Notes: generated by a model not told the origin, from the sequence alone. Counted from the stretch's first letter, positions 18,806-29,289 are shown. The stretch: 64,000 bases of DNA from Magnetospirillum sp. (GCA_027532905.1 JAPZUA010000002.1:186001-250000); one strand, 5' to 3'. A program made the numbers and translations.

Positions 18806-20464
18806 ATGGCGGAAAGCTTCGTCCTGGCGCTGGCACAGGTCAATCCGCGCGTCGGCGACATCGCGGGCAATCTCGCGCTTGTGCGCGCGGCGCGCGCGCA
18901 AGCGGCTTCGGCGGGTGCGGATCTGGTGCTGCTGCCCGAACTCGTGCTGTCGGGCTATCCGCCCGAAGATCTCGTGCTGAAACCGGCGTTCCTGGCGGCC
19001 TGCCGCGAAGCGCTTGAGGCACTTGCCGCCGACACGGCCGACGGCGGGCCGGGCCTCGTGGTCGGCACGCCGTGGCTCGAAGACGGCAAACGCTACAACG
19101 CCATCTGCGTGCTCGACGGCGGCAAGATTGCGACCCAGCGCTTCAAGCACCATCTGCCGAACTACGGCGTGTTCGACGAAAAGCGCGTGTTCGACGCAGG
19201 CCCGCTGCCCGGCCCCGTGAATTTCCGCGGCGTGCGCTTGGGCCTCATGGTCTGCGAAGACATGTGGTTCGCAGACGTGGCCGAATGCCTCGTCGAAAGC
19301 GGCGCCGAGATCCTCGTTGTCCCTAATGGTTCGCCGTTCGAAACCGACAAGCTCGACCGGCGTTTGCAGCTTGCACTCGCGCGCAGCGCCGAAACCGAAT
19401 TGCCGCTCGTCTACGTGAACCAAATCGGCGGCCAGGACGAGCTTGTGTTCGACGGTGCATCGTTCGTGCTGAACGCCGACCGCTCGCTGCCCGTGCAACT
19501 GCCGCAATTTGCGCAAGCGATCGTGGCCACACACTGGACGCGCGATGCGGCCGGCAAGCTCGTGTGCGCCGCCGCCGCACAAGCCGCACCGCTTGAACCG
19601 CTGGGTGCGATCTACGGCGCATTGACGCTCGGCTTGCGCGACTACGTCGAGAAGAACCGCTTCAAGGGCGTGATCTTGGGGCTTTCGGGCGGCATCGATT
19701 CCGCGTTGACGGCAGCACTCGCGGTCGATGCGTTGGGACCGTCGCGCGTGCATGCGGTGATGATGCCCTCGCGCTACACGAGCAAGGACTCGCTCGAGGA
19801 TGCGGCCGCGTGCGCCACGTTGCTCGGCATCAAGCTCGACACTATCGCGATCGAGCCAGCCGTTGCCGCTTTCGGCGCCATGCTCGCACCGCATTTTGCC
19901 GGAACCCAACCCGACATCACGGAAGAGAACGTGCAGTCGCGCGTGCGCGGCCTCACGCTGATGGCGCTGTCGAACAAGTTCGGCCACATGGTCGTCTCGA
20001 CCGGCAACAAGAGCGAAATGAGTGCAGGCTACGCAACGCTCTACGGCGACATGTGCGGCGGCTTCGCCGTGCTCAAGGACGTCTACAAGACGACCGTGTT
20101 CGCCCTGTGCCGTTGGCGCAACGAATATCGGCTTGAGGGGGCGCTTGGCCCTTCGGGGTCGGTGATGCCTGCGCGCGTGATCGAAAAGCCGCCGACGGCC
20201 GAATTGCGCGACGGGCAGACGGACGAAGCCTCGCTCGGGCCCTATTCGGAGCTCGACGCGATTCTGGCCGAACTCGTCGAAGGCGAGGCGGACGTGGCCG
20301 CGATCGTCGCCAAGGGCCACAAAGAGGCCGACGTGCGGCGCATCTGGCGCATGCTCGATCTTTCGGAATACAAACGTCGCCAGGCGCCGCCCGGCGTCAA
20401 AATCACCAGCCGTGCCTTCGGACGCGAGCGGCGCTATCCGATCACCAACGGCTTCCGGGGTTGA
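18806..20464 (+). CDS. nadE: Glutamine-dependent NAD+ synthetase
   Basis: NadE amidates nicotinate adenine dinucleotide to NAD. The 552-residue protein carries both domains. The N-terminal nitrilase-like glutaminase (about 1-260) has the triad glutamate in [16 protein letters not shown], lysine in [14 protein letters not shown] and cysteine in [10 protein letters not shown]. The C-terminal synthetase (about 280-552) has the ATP-pyrophosphatase loop [11 protein letters not shown], the [18 protein letters not shown] segment and the [17 protein letters not shown] loop. pncB lies upstream in the same series, so two NAD biosynthetic steps are grouped. Confidence 0.95.
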   Translation: MAESFVLALAQVNPRVGDIAGNLALVRAARAQAASAGADLVLLPELVLSGYPPEDLVLKPAFLAACREALEALAADTADGGPGLVVGTPWLEDGKRYNAICVLDGGKIATQRFKHHLPNYGVFDEKRVFDAGPLPGPVNFRGVRLGLMVCEDMWFADVAECLVESGAEILVVPNGSPFETDKLDRRLQLALARSAETELPLVYVNQIGGQDELVFDGASFVLNADRSLPVQLPQFAQAIVATHWTRDAAGKLVCAAAAQAAPLEPLGAIYGALTLGLRDYVEKNRFKGVILGLSGGIDSALTAALAVDALGPSRVHAVMMPSRYTSKDSLEDAAACATLLGIKLDTIAIEPAVAAFGAMLAPHFAGTQPDITEENVQSRVRGLTLMALSNKFGHMVVSTGNKSEMSAGYATLYGDMCGGFAVLKDVYKTTVFALCRWRNEYRLEGALGPSGSVMPARVIEKPPTAELRDGQTDEASLGPYSELDAILAELVEGEADVAAIVAKGHKEADVRRIWRMLDLSEYKRRQAPPGVKITSRAFGRERRYPITNGFRG

Positions 20465-20469
20465 ATTCT

Positions 20470-21801
20470 ATGGTTCGCACGCGCTTCGCACCCTCGCCCA
20501 CGGGGCGGCTGCATCTCGGCAATTTGCGCGCCGCTTTGCTGAACTGGCTCTTTGCGCGCCAGGCTGGCGGCAAATTTCTGCTGCGCCTCGACGACACCGA
20601 TCGCGAACGCTCGACGCCGGAATTCGCGGCCGGAATCGAAGAAGATCTGCGCTGGCTCGGCCTTCAGTGGGACGAGTTCGCGCGCCAGTCCGATAGGCTT
20701 TCGAACTACGCGGCTGCGGCCGAAAAGCTCAAAGCAAGCGGGCGGCTCTATGCCTGTTACGAGACCCCCGAAGAGCTGAAGCTGCGCCGCTTCGGCCAAG
20801 TATCGGACGGCGGCATCCAGGTCTACGACCGTGCAGCCTTGCGCTTGTCGGCCGCGCAGAAGGCCGCTTACGAAGCCGAAGGGCGCCGCCCGCATTGGCG
20901 CTTTCTGCTGAATTGGGAAGAGACCGCGTGGGACGATCTCATTCGCGGCCACTGCACCTATCACGGTTCGAAAGTGTCCGATCCCGTGCTGGTGCGCGAA
21001 GACGGTTCGCCGACTTACACGCTGGCTTCGGTCGTGGACGACATCGAACTCGGCGTCACGCATGTCGTGCGCGGCGAAGACCATGTGACGAATACCTCGG
21101 TGCAAATCCAGATTTTCGAAGCGCTGGGCCGTGCGGCAAGTGAAATTGCGTTTGCGCACTTCTCGCTGATCTCGGACGGCGGCGGGCATTCGCTGTCCAA
21201 GCGCCTCGGCTCGCTGTCGCTTGCCGACCTGCGCGCCGAGGGTCTTGAGCCCGTCGCGATCGCGTCGCTGATCGCGCGCCTGGGCACGTCCGATCCGGTC
21301 GAGCCGCGCAGCACGCTTGCCGAACTCGTGCCCGGTTTCGCGTTCGAGAAGTTCAGCCGCGCTTCGCCCAAGCTCGACCCCGAAGACATTCTGCGCCTCA
21401 ACGCCAAGATCGTGCACAAGCTCGAATTTGTCGACGTCGGCCATCGCCTGCCCGCGGGCGCCGACGCGCCCTTCTGGGAGACCGTGCGGCCCAATCTCGC
21501 CAAGGTGACCGAGGCGTCCGATTGGTGGGATCTTGCGCGCAATCCGGTCGCACCCGTCGTCGAAGACGCAGCCTTCCTGGCACAGGCGGCATCGCTGCTG
21601 CCGCCCGAGCCGTGGAGCGATGCCACCTGGAGTGCCTGGACCAAGGCGTTGGGCGAAGCCAGTGCGCGCAAGGGCAAGGCCTTGTTCATGCCGCTGCGCC
21701 TTGCGCTCACCGCGCGCGAGCACGGACCCGAGATGAAGGCGATGCTGCCGCTGCTCGGCCGCGCACGTACGCTTGCGCGCCTCGAGGGCAAGACCGCATG
21801 A
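20470..21801 (+). CDS. gltX: Glutamyl-tRNA synthetase (second-copy type)
   Basis: This class I synthetase charges tRNA with glutamate. The 443-residue protein has the HIGH motif as HLGN in [21 protein letters not shown], the [11 protein letters not shown] loop, [10 protein letters not shown], and a KMSKS variant LSKRLGSLS. It has an anticodon-binding half, so it is not the short queuosine-modifying Glu-Q-tRNA synthetase. Alphaproteobacteria often have two gltX genes, one being specific for tRNA-Gln; the SKR variant and short length suggest this is that second type, which I infer. The ATG at 20470 is preferred to the TTG at 20461. Confidence 0.92.
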   Translation: MVRTRFAPSPTGRLHLGNLRAALLNWLFARQAGGKFLLRLDDTDRERSTPEFAAGIEEDLRWLGLQWDEFARQSDRLSNYAAAAEKLKASGRLYACYETPEELKLRRFGQVSDGGIQVYDRAALRLSAAQKAAYEAEGRRPHWRFLLNWEETAWDDLIRGHCTYHGSKVSDPVLVREDGSPTYTLASVVDDIELGVTHVVRGEDHVTNTSVQIQIFEALGRAASEIAFAHFSLISDGGGHSLSKRLGSLSLADLRAEGLEPVAIASLIARLGTSDPVEPRSTLAELVPGFAFEKFSRASPKLDPEDILRLNAKIVHKLEFVDVGHRLPAGADAPFWETVRPNLAKVTEASDWWDLARNPVAPVVEDAAFLAQAASLLPPEPWSDATWSAWTKALGEASARKGKALFMPLRLALTAREHGPEMKAMLPLLGRARTLARLEGKTA

Positions 21802-23153
21802 CGGCCCTCCATGTCCACAACACGCTGACGCGGCGCAAAGAAAAGTTCGAGCCGCTCGATCCAGCACACGTGAAGATGTATGTGTGCGGCCCCACGGTCT
21901 ACGACGACGCGCATATCGGCAATGCGCGGCCGGTCGTGGTGTTCGACGTGCTGGCGCGCCTGCTGCGCCGCCTCTATCCGAAGGTTACGTACGCGCGCAA
22001 CATCACCGACATCGACGACAAGATCATCGTGCGCGCGGCCGAACGCGGCGTGCCTATCGACACGATCACCGCCGACACGATCGCCAACTACCATGCCGAC
22101 ATGGCCGCACTCGGCGCCTTGTCGCCCGACGTCGAGCCGCGCTGCACGCGCTCGATCCCCGGCATGCTCGCGATGATCGAAACGCTGATCGACAAGGGCC
22201 ACGCCTACGCGGCCGAAGGCCATGTGCTGTTCGCGGTCGCAAGCTATGCCGAATACGGCAAGCTGTCGGGCCGGTCGCGCGACGAGCAGATTGCGGGCGC
22301 CCGCGTCGAAGTCGCCCCCTTCAAGCGCGATCCGGCCGATTTCGTTTTGTGGAAGCCTTCCACGCCGGATCAGCCGGGCTGGGACAGCAAATGGGGCCGC
22401 GGCCGGCCGGGCTGGCATATCGAATGCTCGGCGATGGCCAAGGACGTGCTCGGCATCACGATCGACATCCATGGCGGCGGTCTCGATCTCACCTTTCCGC
22501 ACCACGAAAACGAAATTGCGCAGTCGCAATGCGCGCATGGCGGCGTGCAGTTTTCGAAATACTGGATGCACAACGGCTTCCTCGTCGTGAACGGCGAGAA
22601 AATGTCGAAGAGTCTCGGCAATTTCTTCACCGTGCGCGATCTGCGCGCGCGCGCACCCGGCGAGGCGATCCGGCTCTTGCTGCTGAAGACGCACTATCGA
22701 GCACCGCTCGATTTCACCGATGCCGGTTTGGCGGAAGCCAAAGCCGAACTCGATTACTTCTACAACGCGCTCAAGAATGCGGCCGATGTCGAAGCGGCAA
22801 CGACGGCGGCTGACACCGTTGTGGCTGCCCTGTGCGACGATCTCAACACCGCCAAGGCCATCGCCGAGATGCACGAGCTTGCGCGCACGCTCAACGCCAC
22901 GCGCAATGAGGCGGCCAAAGGCGCTTTGCTGGATGCCGGCCGTCTGATCGGCCTGTTGCAGGGCGATGCGCAAGCATGGTTCAAACAGGGAGCGGAAGAT
23001 GCGGGCTGGATCGAAGACGCGATCGCGGCCCGGCTTGCGGCGCGCAAAGCGAAGAATTTCGCCGAGGCCGACCGCATTCGCGACGAATTGAAGGCCAAGG
23101 GCATCGTCTTGGAAGACGGCCCCAAGGGTACGAGCTGGAAGCGGGACGGGTAA
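21798..23153 (+). CDS. cysS: Cysteinyl-tRNA synthetase
   Basis: CysS charges tRNA-Cys. The 451-residue protein has the zinc-site cysteine and HIGH motif together in [20 protein letters not shown], the second zinc ligand region [13 protein letters not shown], the [19 protein letters not shown] zinc/substrate segment and KMSKSLGN. The C-terminal helical domain ends [32 protein letters not shown], typical of the family. It overlaps gltX by four bases (ATGA) and is followed by cimA after one base. Confidence 0.96.
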   Translation: MTALHVHNTLTRRKEKFEPLDPAHVKMYVCGPTVYDDAHIGNARPVVVFDVLARLLRRLYPKVTYARNITDIDDKIIVRAAERGVPIDTITADTIANYHADMAALGALSPDVEPRCTRSIPGMLAMIETLIDKGHAYAAEGHVLFAVASYAEYGKLSGRSRDEQIAGARVEVAPFKRDPADFVLWKPSTPDQPGWDSKWGRGRPGWHIECSAMAKDVLGITIDIHGGGLDLTFPHHENEIAQSQCAHGGVQFSKYWMHNGFLVVNGEKMSKSLGNFFTVRDLRARAPGEAIRLLLLKTHYRAPLDFTDAGLAEAKAELDYFYNALKNAADVEAATTAADTVVAALCDDLNTAKAIAEMHELARTLNATRNEAAKGALLDAGRLIGLLQGDAQAWFKQGAEDAGWIEDAIAARLAARKAKNFAEADRIRDELKAKGIVLEDGPKGTSWKRDG

Positions 23154-23154
23154 C

Positions 23155-24765
23155 ATGGGCGAGCGCGTCTATCTCTACGATTCGACCTTGCGCGACGGTG
23201 CGCAGACGCAGGGTGTGGATTTCGGCGTCGCGGACAAGATCGCGATCGCCAAAGCGCTCGACCGGCTCGGCATCGACTATGTCGAAGGCGGCTGGCCGGG
23301 GGCCAACCCCACCGACGACGCGTTTTTCGCAGGCCTGCCGAAGCTCGGCCATGCGCGCATAACCGCGTTCGGCATGACGCGGCGTGCGGGCCGCTCGGCC
23401 GGCAACGATCCGGGGCTGGCGGCCGTGCTCGGCTCGGCTGCATCAGCGGCCTGCCTCGTGGGCAAGACGTGGGATTTCCATGTGGAGCTCGCCCTCGGCG
23501 TGTCGAAGACCGAGAACATCGACATGATCGCCGACAGCTTGGCGGAAGCGATCAAGCGCGGCAAAGAGACGATGTTCGACGCCGAGCATTTTTTCGACGG
23601 CTACAAGGCGAACCCGGGCTTCGCGCTCGATTGCCTGAAGGCGGCGGCGGCTTCGGGTGCGCGCTGGATCGTGCTGTGCGACACCAATGGCGGCACCTTG
23701 CCGCACGAGATCGAGCGCATCGTCGGCGAAGTCGCGAAGACGATCGCGGGCGACCGGCTCGGCATTCATTGCCACAACGACACCGAAAACGCCGTGGCGA
23801 ATTCGCTGGCAGCCGTACGCGCGGGGGCCCGCCAGATTCAGGGCACGCTCAATGGCCTTGGCGAGCGCTGCGGCAACGCCAATCTCGTGGCCTTGCTGCC
23901 GAGCCTCGTGCTGAAAATGGGCTACGAGACGGGCTGTGACGCCGAGCGGCTCACGCATCTCACGTCCGTGTCGCGCCTGCTCGACGAGCGCCTCAATCGC
24001 AGCCCGCAGCGCAACGCCGCCTATGTCGGCGAGAGCGCATTCGCCCACAAGGGCGGTCTGCACGTGTCTGCGGTCGAGAAGGATCCGAAGACCTACGAAC
24101 ATGTGCCGCCCGAGGCGGTCGGCAATCGCCGCCAGGTCGTGGTGTCCGACCAGGCCGGGCGTTCGAACATTCTGGCGCGCTTCAAGGATATCGGGCTCGA
24201 GATCGAGCCAAAGAACCCGGCGATCGGCCGCATCATCGAGGCGATCAAGGCGCGCGAACACGAAGGCTACACCTACGACGGGGCCGACGGTTCGTTCGAA
24301 CTGCTCGCCCGTCGCGAATTGCACGGCGTGCCGGACTATTTCCGCCTGATCTCGTTCCGTGTGATTTCCGAGCGCCGCTTCAACGCGCGCGGCGAGCTCG
24401 TGACGATGTCGGAAGCGACCGTGAAGCTCGACGTGGCATCCGACCGGCGCTTGACGGTGGGCGAGGGCAAGGGCCCGGTCGAAGCGCTCGACCGCGCGTT
24501 GCGCGCGGCCCTGCTGCCGTCTTATCCGGCTTTGGCCGAACTCAAACTCATCGACTACAAAGTGCGCATCTTGGCGCCTGAGCGCGCCACGGCCGCCGTC
24601 ACACGCGTGATGATCGAAAGTGCGGACGGGCATGCGCATGGCGACGTGCGCACGTGGGGCACTGTCGGCGTGTCCGAAAACGTGATCGAGGCGTCGTACG
24701 CCGCGTTGCACGATTCGATCACCTGGAAGCTCTATCGCGACGGCGCGCCGGCACCGGCCGAGTGA
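23155..24765 (+). CDS. cimA: (R)-citramalate synthase
   Basis: CimA condenses pyruvate and acetyl-CoA to citramalate, giving a threonine-independent route to 2-oxobutanoate and isoleucine. The 536-residue protein starts YLYDSTLRDGAQTQGVDFGVADKI, the DRE-TIM metal motif in the CimA form (homocitrate and isopropylmalate synthases differ here). It has LGIHCHNDTENAVANSLAAVRAGARQIQGTLNGLGERCGN with the metal-binding histidines. The C-terminal regulatory LeuA-type domain spans about 400-530. The stop shares one base with the trmJ start. Confidence 0.93.
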   Translation: MGERVYLYDSTLRDGAQTQGVDFGVADKIAIAKALDRLGIDYVEGGWPGANPTDDAFFAGLPKLGHARITAFGMTRRAGRSAGNDPGLAAVLGSAASAACLVGKTWDFHVELALGVSKTENIDMIADSLAEAIKRGKETMFDAEHFFDGYKANPGFALDCLKAAAASGARWIVLCDTNGGTLPHEIERIVGEVAKTIAGDRLGIHCHNDTENAVANSLAAVRAGARQIQGTLNGLGERCGNANLVALLPSLVLKMGYETGCDAERLTHLTSVSRLLDERLNRSPQRNAAYVGESAFAHKGGLHVSAVEKDPKTYEHVPPEAVGNRRQVVVSDQAGRSNILARFKDIGLEIEPKNPAIGRIIEAIKAREHEGYTYDGADGSFELLARRELHGVPDYFRLISFRVISERRFNARGELVTMSEATVKLDVASDRRLTVGEGKGPVEALDRALRAALLPSYPALAELKLIDYKVRILAPERATAAVTRVMIESADGHAHGDVRTWGTVGVSENVIEASYAALHDSITWKLYRDGAPAPAE

Positions 24766-25553
24766 TGCAACCGCAGGCGCAGCTGAGCCCGGCGATCGTG
24801 CTGGTGCGCCCGCAACTCGCCGAGAATATCGGTACGGCTGCGCGCGCCATGCTCAATTGCGGCTTGACCGATCTGCGCCTCGTGCGCCCGCGCTGCGACT
24901 TTCCGGACGAGCGGGCCGTACGCGCCTCGTCGGGGGCCGATCGCGTGCTTGAAGCGGCGCGCCTGTTCGACAGCGTCGAAGCGGCGGTCGCCGATCTTAC
25001 GCGCGTCTACGCCACATGCCCGCGCGACCGCGACATGGTCAAGCCCGTGCTGGGGCCGCAAGCCGCGATCGTGGCGGCACGCGACGCGATCGCGGGCGGC
25101 GGGCGCGCGGGCTTCCTGTTCGGCGCCGAGCGCACGGGGCTCGAGAACGACGAAGTCACACTCGCCGATGCAATGGTGCCGTTCCCGGTCAATCCGGAAT
25201 TCGACTCGCTGAACCTTGCGCAGGCCGTGCTGCTGGTCGGTTGGGAGTGGGTGCGCGGCGTCGAGCCGTCCAATCCGGGCCGCGTGCGCACCGGCAAAAG
25301 CGAGCCTGCGACCAAAGACGAAGTTTCGGGCTTTCTCCTGCGTCTCGAAGCCGAGCTCGATGCGTGCGGATTCTTGCGCAACGAAAAAATGCGGCCGACA
25401 ACGGTGCGGAATTTGCGCGCCTTTTTGCTGCGCGCGCGTCCGACGTCGCAGGAGATCCGCACCGCGCACGGGATGCTCACAGGTCTTGTGGAGCGTCCGC
25501 ATCTGCCCGCAGGCGATAGATCGAAACGCGCTCGGCCCGACCGCGAAGCGTGA
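24765..25553 (+). CDS. trmJ: tRNA (cytidine/uridine-2'-O-)-methyltransferase TrmJ-like
   Basis: This is a SPOUT-class ribose methyltransferase of 262 residues. It begins [35 protein letters not shown] with the conserved asparagine and arginine of the family. The knot motifs are [16 protein letters not shown] and [23 protein letters not shown], and the C-terminal helical extension is the one found in TrmJ, which methylates position 32 of tRNAs. The start overlaps the cimA stop by one base. The last 77 bases overlap the 3' end of the convergent cyclase gene. Confidence 0.9.
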   Translation: MQPQAQLSPAIVLVRPQLAENIGTAARAMLNCGLTDLRLVRPRCDFPDERAVRASSGADRVLEAARLFDSVEAAVADLTRVYATCPRDRDMVKPVLGPQAAIVAARDAIAGGGRAGFLFGAERTGLENDEVTLADAMVPFPVNPEFDSLNLAQAVLLVGWEWVRGVEPSNPGRVRTGKSEPATKDEVSGFLLRLEAELDACGFLRNEKMRPTTVRNLRAFLLRARPTSQEIRTAHGMLTGLVERPHLPAGDRSKRARPDREA

Positions 25554-27285
25554 ATTCGCCGGCAAGGTCGAAATCGTCGGGGGCTCCCGCCGCCGCATAG
25601 GTCGCTCCGCTGGCCAGCACCAAGGCCGTATCGCCGTCCACCATCAGCGTGTGTCCAAGCTCTTCGATGCGATGGGCGGCGTTCACCGTGTCGCCGAGGA
25701 TCGTGTAGTTGAGGCGCAAGGCGCTTCCGACATTGCCGGCCACGACAAGGCCCGTATGCAGGCCCAAGCGCAGCCGCACGTCGGCTTGGTCGGCCGAGGC
25801 TGCGATTGCGCGTGCGGCCGCAAGGGCCGCTTTGGCGTGGTTGGGCAAAGGCTCGGGCGCACCCCAAAACGCCATGATCCCGTCGCCCATGAATTTGTCG
25901 ACAGTACCTCCGCTCGCTTCGATCGCGGCAATTGCGAGGGCGAAGTGGTTGTTGAGCAGCGTGGCCGTTTCGGTCGGCGTCATGTTCTGCGAGCGCGTGG
26001 TGAAGCCCACGATGTCGGAGAACATCACCGTCACCTCGCGCGTCTGCGAGGCGATGCCCGTCCCGTCGCGGTCGCGTGCCAGCACGCGCACGAGCTTGCG
26101 CGGCACGTAGGCTTCGAACCAGCGCAAGGCCGCGATGAGGCGGTTGAAGGCTTCGGCTTGGTCGTCGAGTTCGCGAATGCTGCTGGCGGGCAGGGCTTGG
26201 GCGCGGTCGAAATCGAGTTCGGCCAATTGTGCAGCAGCCGCCGCCGAGCGCTGGGTCGGCTGCGCAAGGCGCCGGGCGAGCAGGAAGGCCGCGACCACTG
26301 CAAGTCCGAGCACGCCGAGGCCTGCGAACGCCGCCAAGGCAAGCGAGCGCAGATTGCCCGCAATGTCGCGCGCGGGGAAATGCGCGCCCACGGTCCAGGG
26401 CACGTCGCCGAAATCGGTGAGCCGACGGTACAAAAACAGATAGCGCTCGTTCTGGTGCTCGATCATGTGCGAATTTTCGCTGTCGCGCAGCAAGGGCGCG
26501 TCGTTTCGCTCCGTCCACATGTTTGCGAGCACCGGATCGCCGATCTCGGCGAGGCTCGGCAGCGGATGCTCGGGCGACAGGCTTGCAAGGGCTTGCGGCA
26601 TCCGCGCATGGGCCAGCACCGCCGCGTCGCCGTAGAGGATGAACGGCGTGCCGGCATATTCGGCCGCCGCCGAGCGCGCGACGATCGCGGTCATGTTGCC
26701 GAGCGGTATGATCGCGGCGAGCACGCCCACGAAGCGGTCGCCCGCCCACACCGACTGGCGGCGATTGACGGCGGGGCCCGCTTGGCGCGGCAGAAAAAGC
26801 AATTCGCCCCAGCGCCCGCCCTTGAAGCCCCGGCCCTCGGCGATGCCCGCAACGGCGGCGGGATCGCCGCGCACGTCGACGATGCGCCGTTCGGGCGCGG
26901 CCTCGCCGCGGTCGATAACGACGGCGCGATAGTCGGCCGAAATGAAAATCAGCCGTTCGATGCTGTCGGTCCCCGACAACGCACCCGTCAGCAGGTCGGC
27001 GATGCGGCCTTCGTCGTAGGCAGCATTGGGCTGGGCCAGCAATTCTGCCACGAACGCAAGCTGTGCCGCCGCCGGGTCGAGTTCGGCGCGCACGCGGTCG
27101 GCCATGCGCTCGACGAGCTGGTTGCCGTTGGCGCGGAAGAGGGCGGTTGCCGCCGAACCTGCCACGAAAAACTGGATCGCCAGCACGAGGGCAACCGCCA
27201 GCCCAACCAGCCCGACCATGGTCGAGGCAAGCACGGCGGCGATCCCGTAGCGTCGCCCTTTGCGCCCAAGCCCTTGCAATTCCAT
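25477..27285 (-). CDS. Membrane adenylate/guanylate cyclase with extracellular sensor domain
   Basis: This protein of about 602 residues has an N-terminal membrane helix (about 14-40) and a periplasmic sensor region of some 280 residues that looks like a Cache fold. A second helix follows ([27 protein letters not shown]), then a HAMP-like linker and a class III cyclase domain. Catalytic features are present: metal aspartates in [15 protein letters not shown] and [15 protein letters not shown], and the transition-state Asn/Arg in [19 protein letters not shown]. Substrate choice (ATP or GTP) is not settled, though ATP is usual. The ATG at 27285 is preferred to a frame extending to 27378. It is divergent from rpsD. 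Confidence 0.9.
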   Translation of the reverse strand: MELQGLGRKGRRYGIAAVLASTMVGLVGLAVALVLAIQFFVAGSAATALFRANGNQLVERMADRVRAELDPAAAQLAFVAELLAQPNAAYDEGRIADLLTGALSGTDSIERLIFISADYRAVVIDRGEAAPERRIVDVRGDPAAVAGIAEGRGFKGGRWGELLFLPRQAGPAVNRRQSVWAGDRFVGVLAAIIPLGNMTAIVARSAAAEYAGTPFILYGDAAVLAHARMPQALASLSPEHPLPSLAEIGDPVLANMWTERNDAPLLRDSENSHMIEHQNERYLFLYRRLTDFGDVPWTVGAHFPARDIAGNLRSLALAAFAGLGVLGLAVVAAFLLARRLAQPTQRSAAAAAQLAELDFDRAQALPASSIRELDDQAEAFNRLIAALRWFEAYVPRKLVRVLARDRDGTGIASQTREVTVMFSDIVGFTTRSQNMTPTETATLLNNHFALAIAAIEASGGTVDKFMGDGIMAFWGAPEPLPNHAKAALAAARAIAASADQADVRLRLGLHTGLVVAGNVGSALRLNYTILGDTVNAAHRIEELGHTLMVDGDTALVLASGATYAAAGAPDDFDLAGEFTLRGRAERVSIYRLRADADAPQDL

Positions 27286-27298
27286 GGAGAACTCGCGT

Positions 27299-27326
27299 TT
27301 GACAGAACCGAGCGGATGACTATACT
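27299..27326 (+). promoter_or_regulatory. sigma-70 promoter of rpsD
   Basis: A consensus TTGACA (27299-27304) and TATACT (27321-27326) are separated by 16 bases, immediately upstream of the divergent cyclase start. Transcription would begin near 27333, leaving a leader of about 148 bases before rpsD. It is the clearest promoter in the window. Confidence 0.75.
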
Positions 27327-27332
27327 CCGCGA

Positions 27333-27480
27333 CCTTCGGACAAAGGCCGCCTGCCTGGCAAGGCTTTGCCCCGTTCACGCGAACGGGCCATTACCGGGCG
27401 ATCGTTTGTCCTCCTTTTTTCGGCGGCGCGTTACGGGGTTGCGCCAGGCTCCACGAGGCCGCCGAGGAGAATATGAGACC
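27333..27480 (+). promoter_or_regulatory. Structured 5' leader of rpsD
   Basis: The leader contains a hairpin CCCGTTC-ACGC-GAACGGG (27370-27387), enclosed by a longer-range pairing GGACAAA (27338-27344) with TTTGTCC (27405-27411). The latter is followed by TCC and a run of six T (27415-27420), which resembles an attenuator. Ribosomal protein S4 binds its own or an operon leader in several bacteria, so autogenous control is plausible. The specific fold here is not one I recognise. The ribosome site is GAGGAGA before the ATG. Confidence 0.5.
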
Positions 27481-28098
27481 ATGTCGAAGCGTCAAGAGTC
27501 CAAGTACAAAATCAATCGCCGCCTCGGGGAAAACCTCTGGGGCCGCGACAAGAGCCCGATCAACAAGCGCGAATACGGCCCCGGCCAGCACGGGCAGCGC
27601 CGCAAGAAGCCGACCGATTTCGGCACGCAGCTGCGCGCCAAGCAGAAGCTGAAGGGCTATTACGGCAACATCACCGAGCGCCAGTTCCGCAAGATCTACA
27701 CGGAGGCCATTCGCAAGAAGGGCGACACGTCGGAGAATCTGATCGGCCTGCTCGAGCGCCGCTTGGATGCGGTCGTCTACCGCCTCAAATTCGCGCCGAC
27801 CGTGTTTGCGGCACGCCAGCTCGTCAGCCACGGCCACGTGATGCTGAACGGCAAGCGCGCCGACATCTCGTCGATGTTCGTCAAGGAAGGCGACGAGATC
27901 AGCCTCAATCCGAAGATGCGCGAAAACGTCCAGGTGCTCGAAGGCGTGTCGAGCCAGGAACGCCAGGTGCCCGACTATCTCGAAGTCGTCGACCAGAAGG
28001 CGTTCAAGGGCAAGTTCGTGCGCACGCCGAAGCTGGCCGACGTGCCGTACCCGGTGCAGATGGAACCCAACCTCGTGATCGAATTCTATTCGCGCTGA
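27481..28098 (+). CDS. rpsD: 30S ribosomal protein S4
   Basis: S4 is a primary assembly protein of the small ribosomal subunit and binds the 5' domain of 16S rRNA. The 205-residue protein has the usual start [22 protein letters not shown]. The S4 domain (about 95-160) reads [37 protein letters not shown], and the C-terminal end is [18 protein letters not shown]. It carries no zinc-binding cysteines, which is common in alphaproteobacteria. It stands alone, with its own promoter and leader, and ends at a strong terminator. Confidence 0.97.
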   Translation: MSKRQESKYKINRRLGENLWGRDKSPINKREYGPGQHGQRRKKPTDFGTQLRAKQKLKGYYGNITERQFRKIYTEAIRKKGDTSENLIGLLERRLDAVVYRLKFAPTVFAARQLVSHGHVMLNGKRADISSMFVKEGDEISLNPKMRENVQVLEGVSSQERQVPDYLEVVDQKAFKGKFVRTPKLADVPYPVQMEPNLVIEFYSR

Positions 28099-28115
28099 GG
28101 TTTTTGGTTCGTCCC

Positions 28116-28159
28116 AAACGAACGAAGGCCGGTCCCTTGGGGCCGGCCTTTTTTCGTTT
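28116..28159. terminator. Bidirectional intrinsic terminator
   Basis: The GC stem AAGGCCGG (28125-28132) pairs with CCGGCCTT (28143-28150), with further pairs towards the loop, and six T follow (28149-28154). Flanking AAACGAA (28116-28122) and TTCGTTT (28153-28159) extend the stem and give U-runs in both directions. It therefore serves rpsD on the plus strand and the convergent HxlR gene on the minus strand. Confidence 0.85.
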
Positions 28160-28536
28160 CAGGCGGCTTTGCGTGCAGTCCCTTTGCTTTTGGCGGCCTT
28201 GGCGAGCCGCGCATCCTGCGCTTCCCAGCGCCGCGCGATCTCGTCCAGCGCCACGAACACGTCCGACAATTCGGCGCCGCGCGCAGTGAGCGCGTAGGTC
28301 ACCTGCGGCGGGATCGTGGCGGCGTATTCGCGCGAAACCACGCCGGCGTTTTCGAGCAGGCGCAAACGCTCGGTCAGCATCTTGGCCGACACGCCCGCGA
28401 CATGGCGCTTCAAGGCGCCGAAGCGCGTCGGCCCTTGGCTGCGCAGGACCCACAGGATGTAGGTCGTCCACGGCCCCATCAGCAGTCGCAGAAGAGAATC
28501 CATCGGGCAGCCGCTCGGGCTTTGGCGCTTGGTCAC
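28159..28536 (-). CDS. HxlR-family transcriptional regulator
   Basis: This 125-residue winged-helix regulator has the HxlR hallmarks: a conserved cysteine near the N-terminus (SGCPMDSLLRLLMGPWTTYILW), the helix-turn-helix RFGALKRHVAGVSAKMLTERLRLLENAGVVSRE and the wing with YALTARG. Many HxlR proteins sense quinones, aldehydes or diamide through that cysteine. It is divergent from a flavodoxin-like quinone reductase gene, which it probably controls. The stop lies within the bidirectional terminator. Confidence 0.9.
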   Translation of the reverse strand: MTKRQSPSGCPMDSLLRLLMGPWTTYILWVLRSQGPTRFGALKRHVAGVSAKMLTERLRLLENAGVVSREYAATIPPQVTYALTARGAELSDVFVALDEIARRWEAQDARLAKAAKSKGTARKAA

Positions 28537-28601
28537 GGGTACGGTCCTCGTCGAATTCGGTTTCGGATCGTCGATTTCGAAATGACCCTAAATCTTAACA
28601 T

Positions 28602-28672
28602 GGTTACTAAATCGTACCTACTTTACTTTCGATATCGGATCGCTGATATCTAGTCGGTAAATAAAAGTAACC
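28602..28672. promoter_or_regulatory. Divergent regulatory region between HxlR and flavodoxin genes
   Basis: In the 195-base gap between the divergent genes, an AT-rich core is bounded by the inverted repeat GGTTACT (28602-28608) and AGTAACC (28666-28672). Between them lie two GATATC copies. This is where an HxlR dimer would be expected to bind, with promoters for both genes. Clear -35/-10 pairs could not be assigned. Confidence 0.45.
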
Positions 28673-28731
28673 GAATTGGGCGGCTGCCGCAAGCGGCCCT
28701 GCCCGCGGTCCCATACCAGCAGGAGAGCCTT

Positions 28732-29289
28732 ATGGCCAAAGTAGCGATCGTTTATCACAGTGGTTTTGGACACACGAAGATCCTGGCCGAAGCCGTAGCG
28801 CGCGGGGCGGCCTCGGTCGCTGGTACGCATGTCGACCTCATTCCGGTCGCCGAAGCGGAAGCGAAGGTCGAAACCCTGAATGCGGCCGACGCAATCATTC
28901 TCGGCTCGCCCACCTACATGGGCAACGTCTCGGGCCCGTTCAAAAGCTGGATGGATTCGACCGGCAAGCTCTGGTACGGCCAACAGTGGAAAGACAAGGT
29001 CGCGGCCGGCTTCACCAACAGCGGCAACCCTTCGGGCGACAAGCTCAACACGCTGACCACCATGTGGGTGTTCGCCATGCAGCACTCAATGATCTGGGTG
29101 AGCCAGGGCGTGATGGCGGGCGAACAGGAAAACGGCGAAACCTTGAACCGCCTGTCGTCGTGGGGTGGTACGATGGCGACGTCGGCCAACGCCGAAGCCA
29201 CACCCGACAATCCCAGCAAGGCCGACCAGGCGACGGGTGCAAAGCTGGGTGCGCGCGTGGCGACATTCACCAAAAAGCTGAAGGGCTGA
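28732..29289 (+). CDS. Flavodoxin-family NAD(P)H:quinone oxidoreductase (WrbA-like)
   Basis: This 185-residue flavoprotein begins AKVAIVYHSGFGHTKILAEAVARGA, the FMN phosphate loop. It has ILGSPTYMGNVSGPFKSWMD and a loop GFTNSGNPSGDKLNTLTTM that contact the flavin in WrbA-like enzymes. It is shorter than WrbA but has the same layout. The role is probably two-electron reduction of quinones under control of the divergent HxlR regulator. It is followed after 33 bases by the dioxygenase-family gene. Confidence 0.88.
   Translation: MAKVAIVYHSGFGHTKILAEAVARGAASVAGTHVDLIPVAEAEAKVETLNAADAIILGSPTYMGNVSGPFKSWMDSTGKLWYGQQWKDKVAAGFTNSGNPSGDKLNTLTTMWVFAMQHSMIWVSQGVMAGEQENGETLNRLSSWGGTMATSANAEATPDNPSKADQATGAKLGARVATFTKKLKG

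Noticed and set aside
18059-20320. Long minus-strand frame opposite the flavin oxidoreductase, YqhA and nadE genes
   Set aside because: The plus-strand proteins have clear active-site motifs; the antisense translation is histidine/arginine-rich and shows no fold signal.
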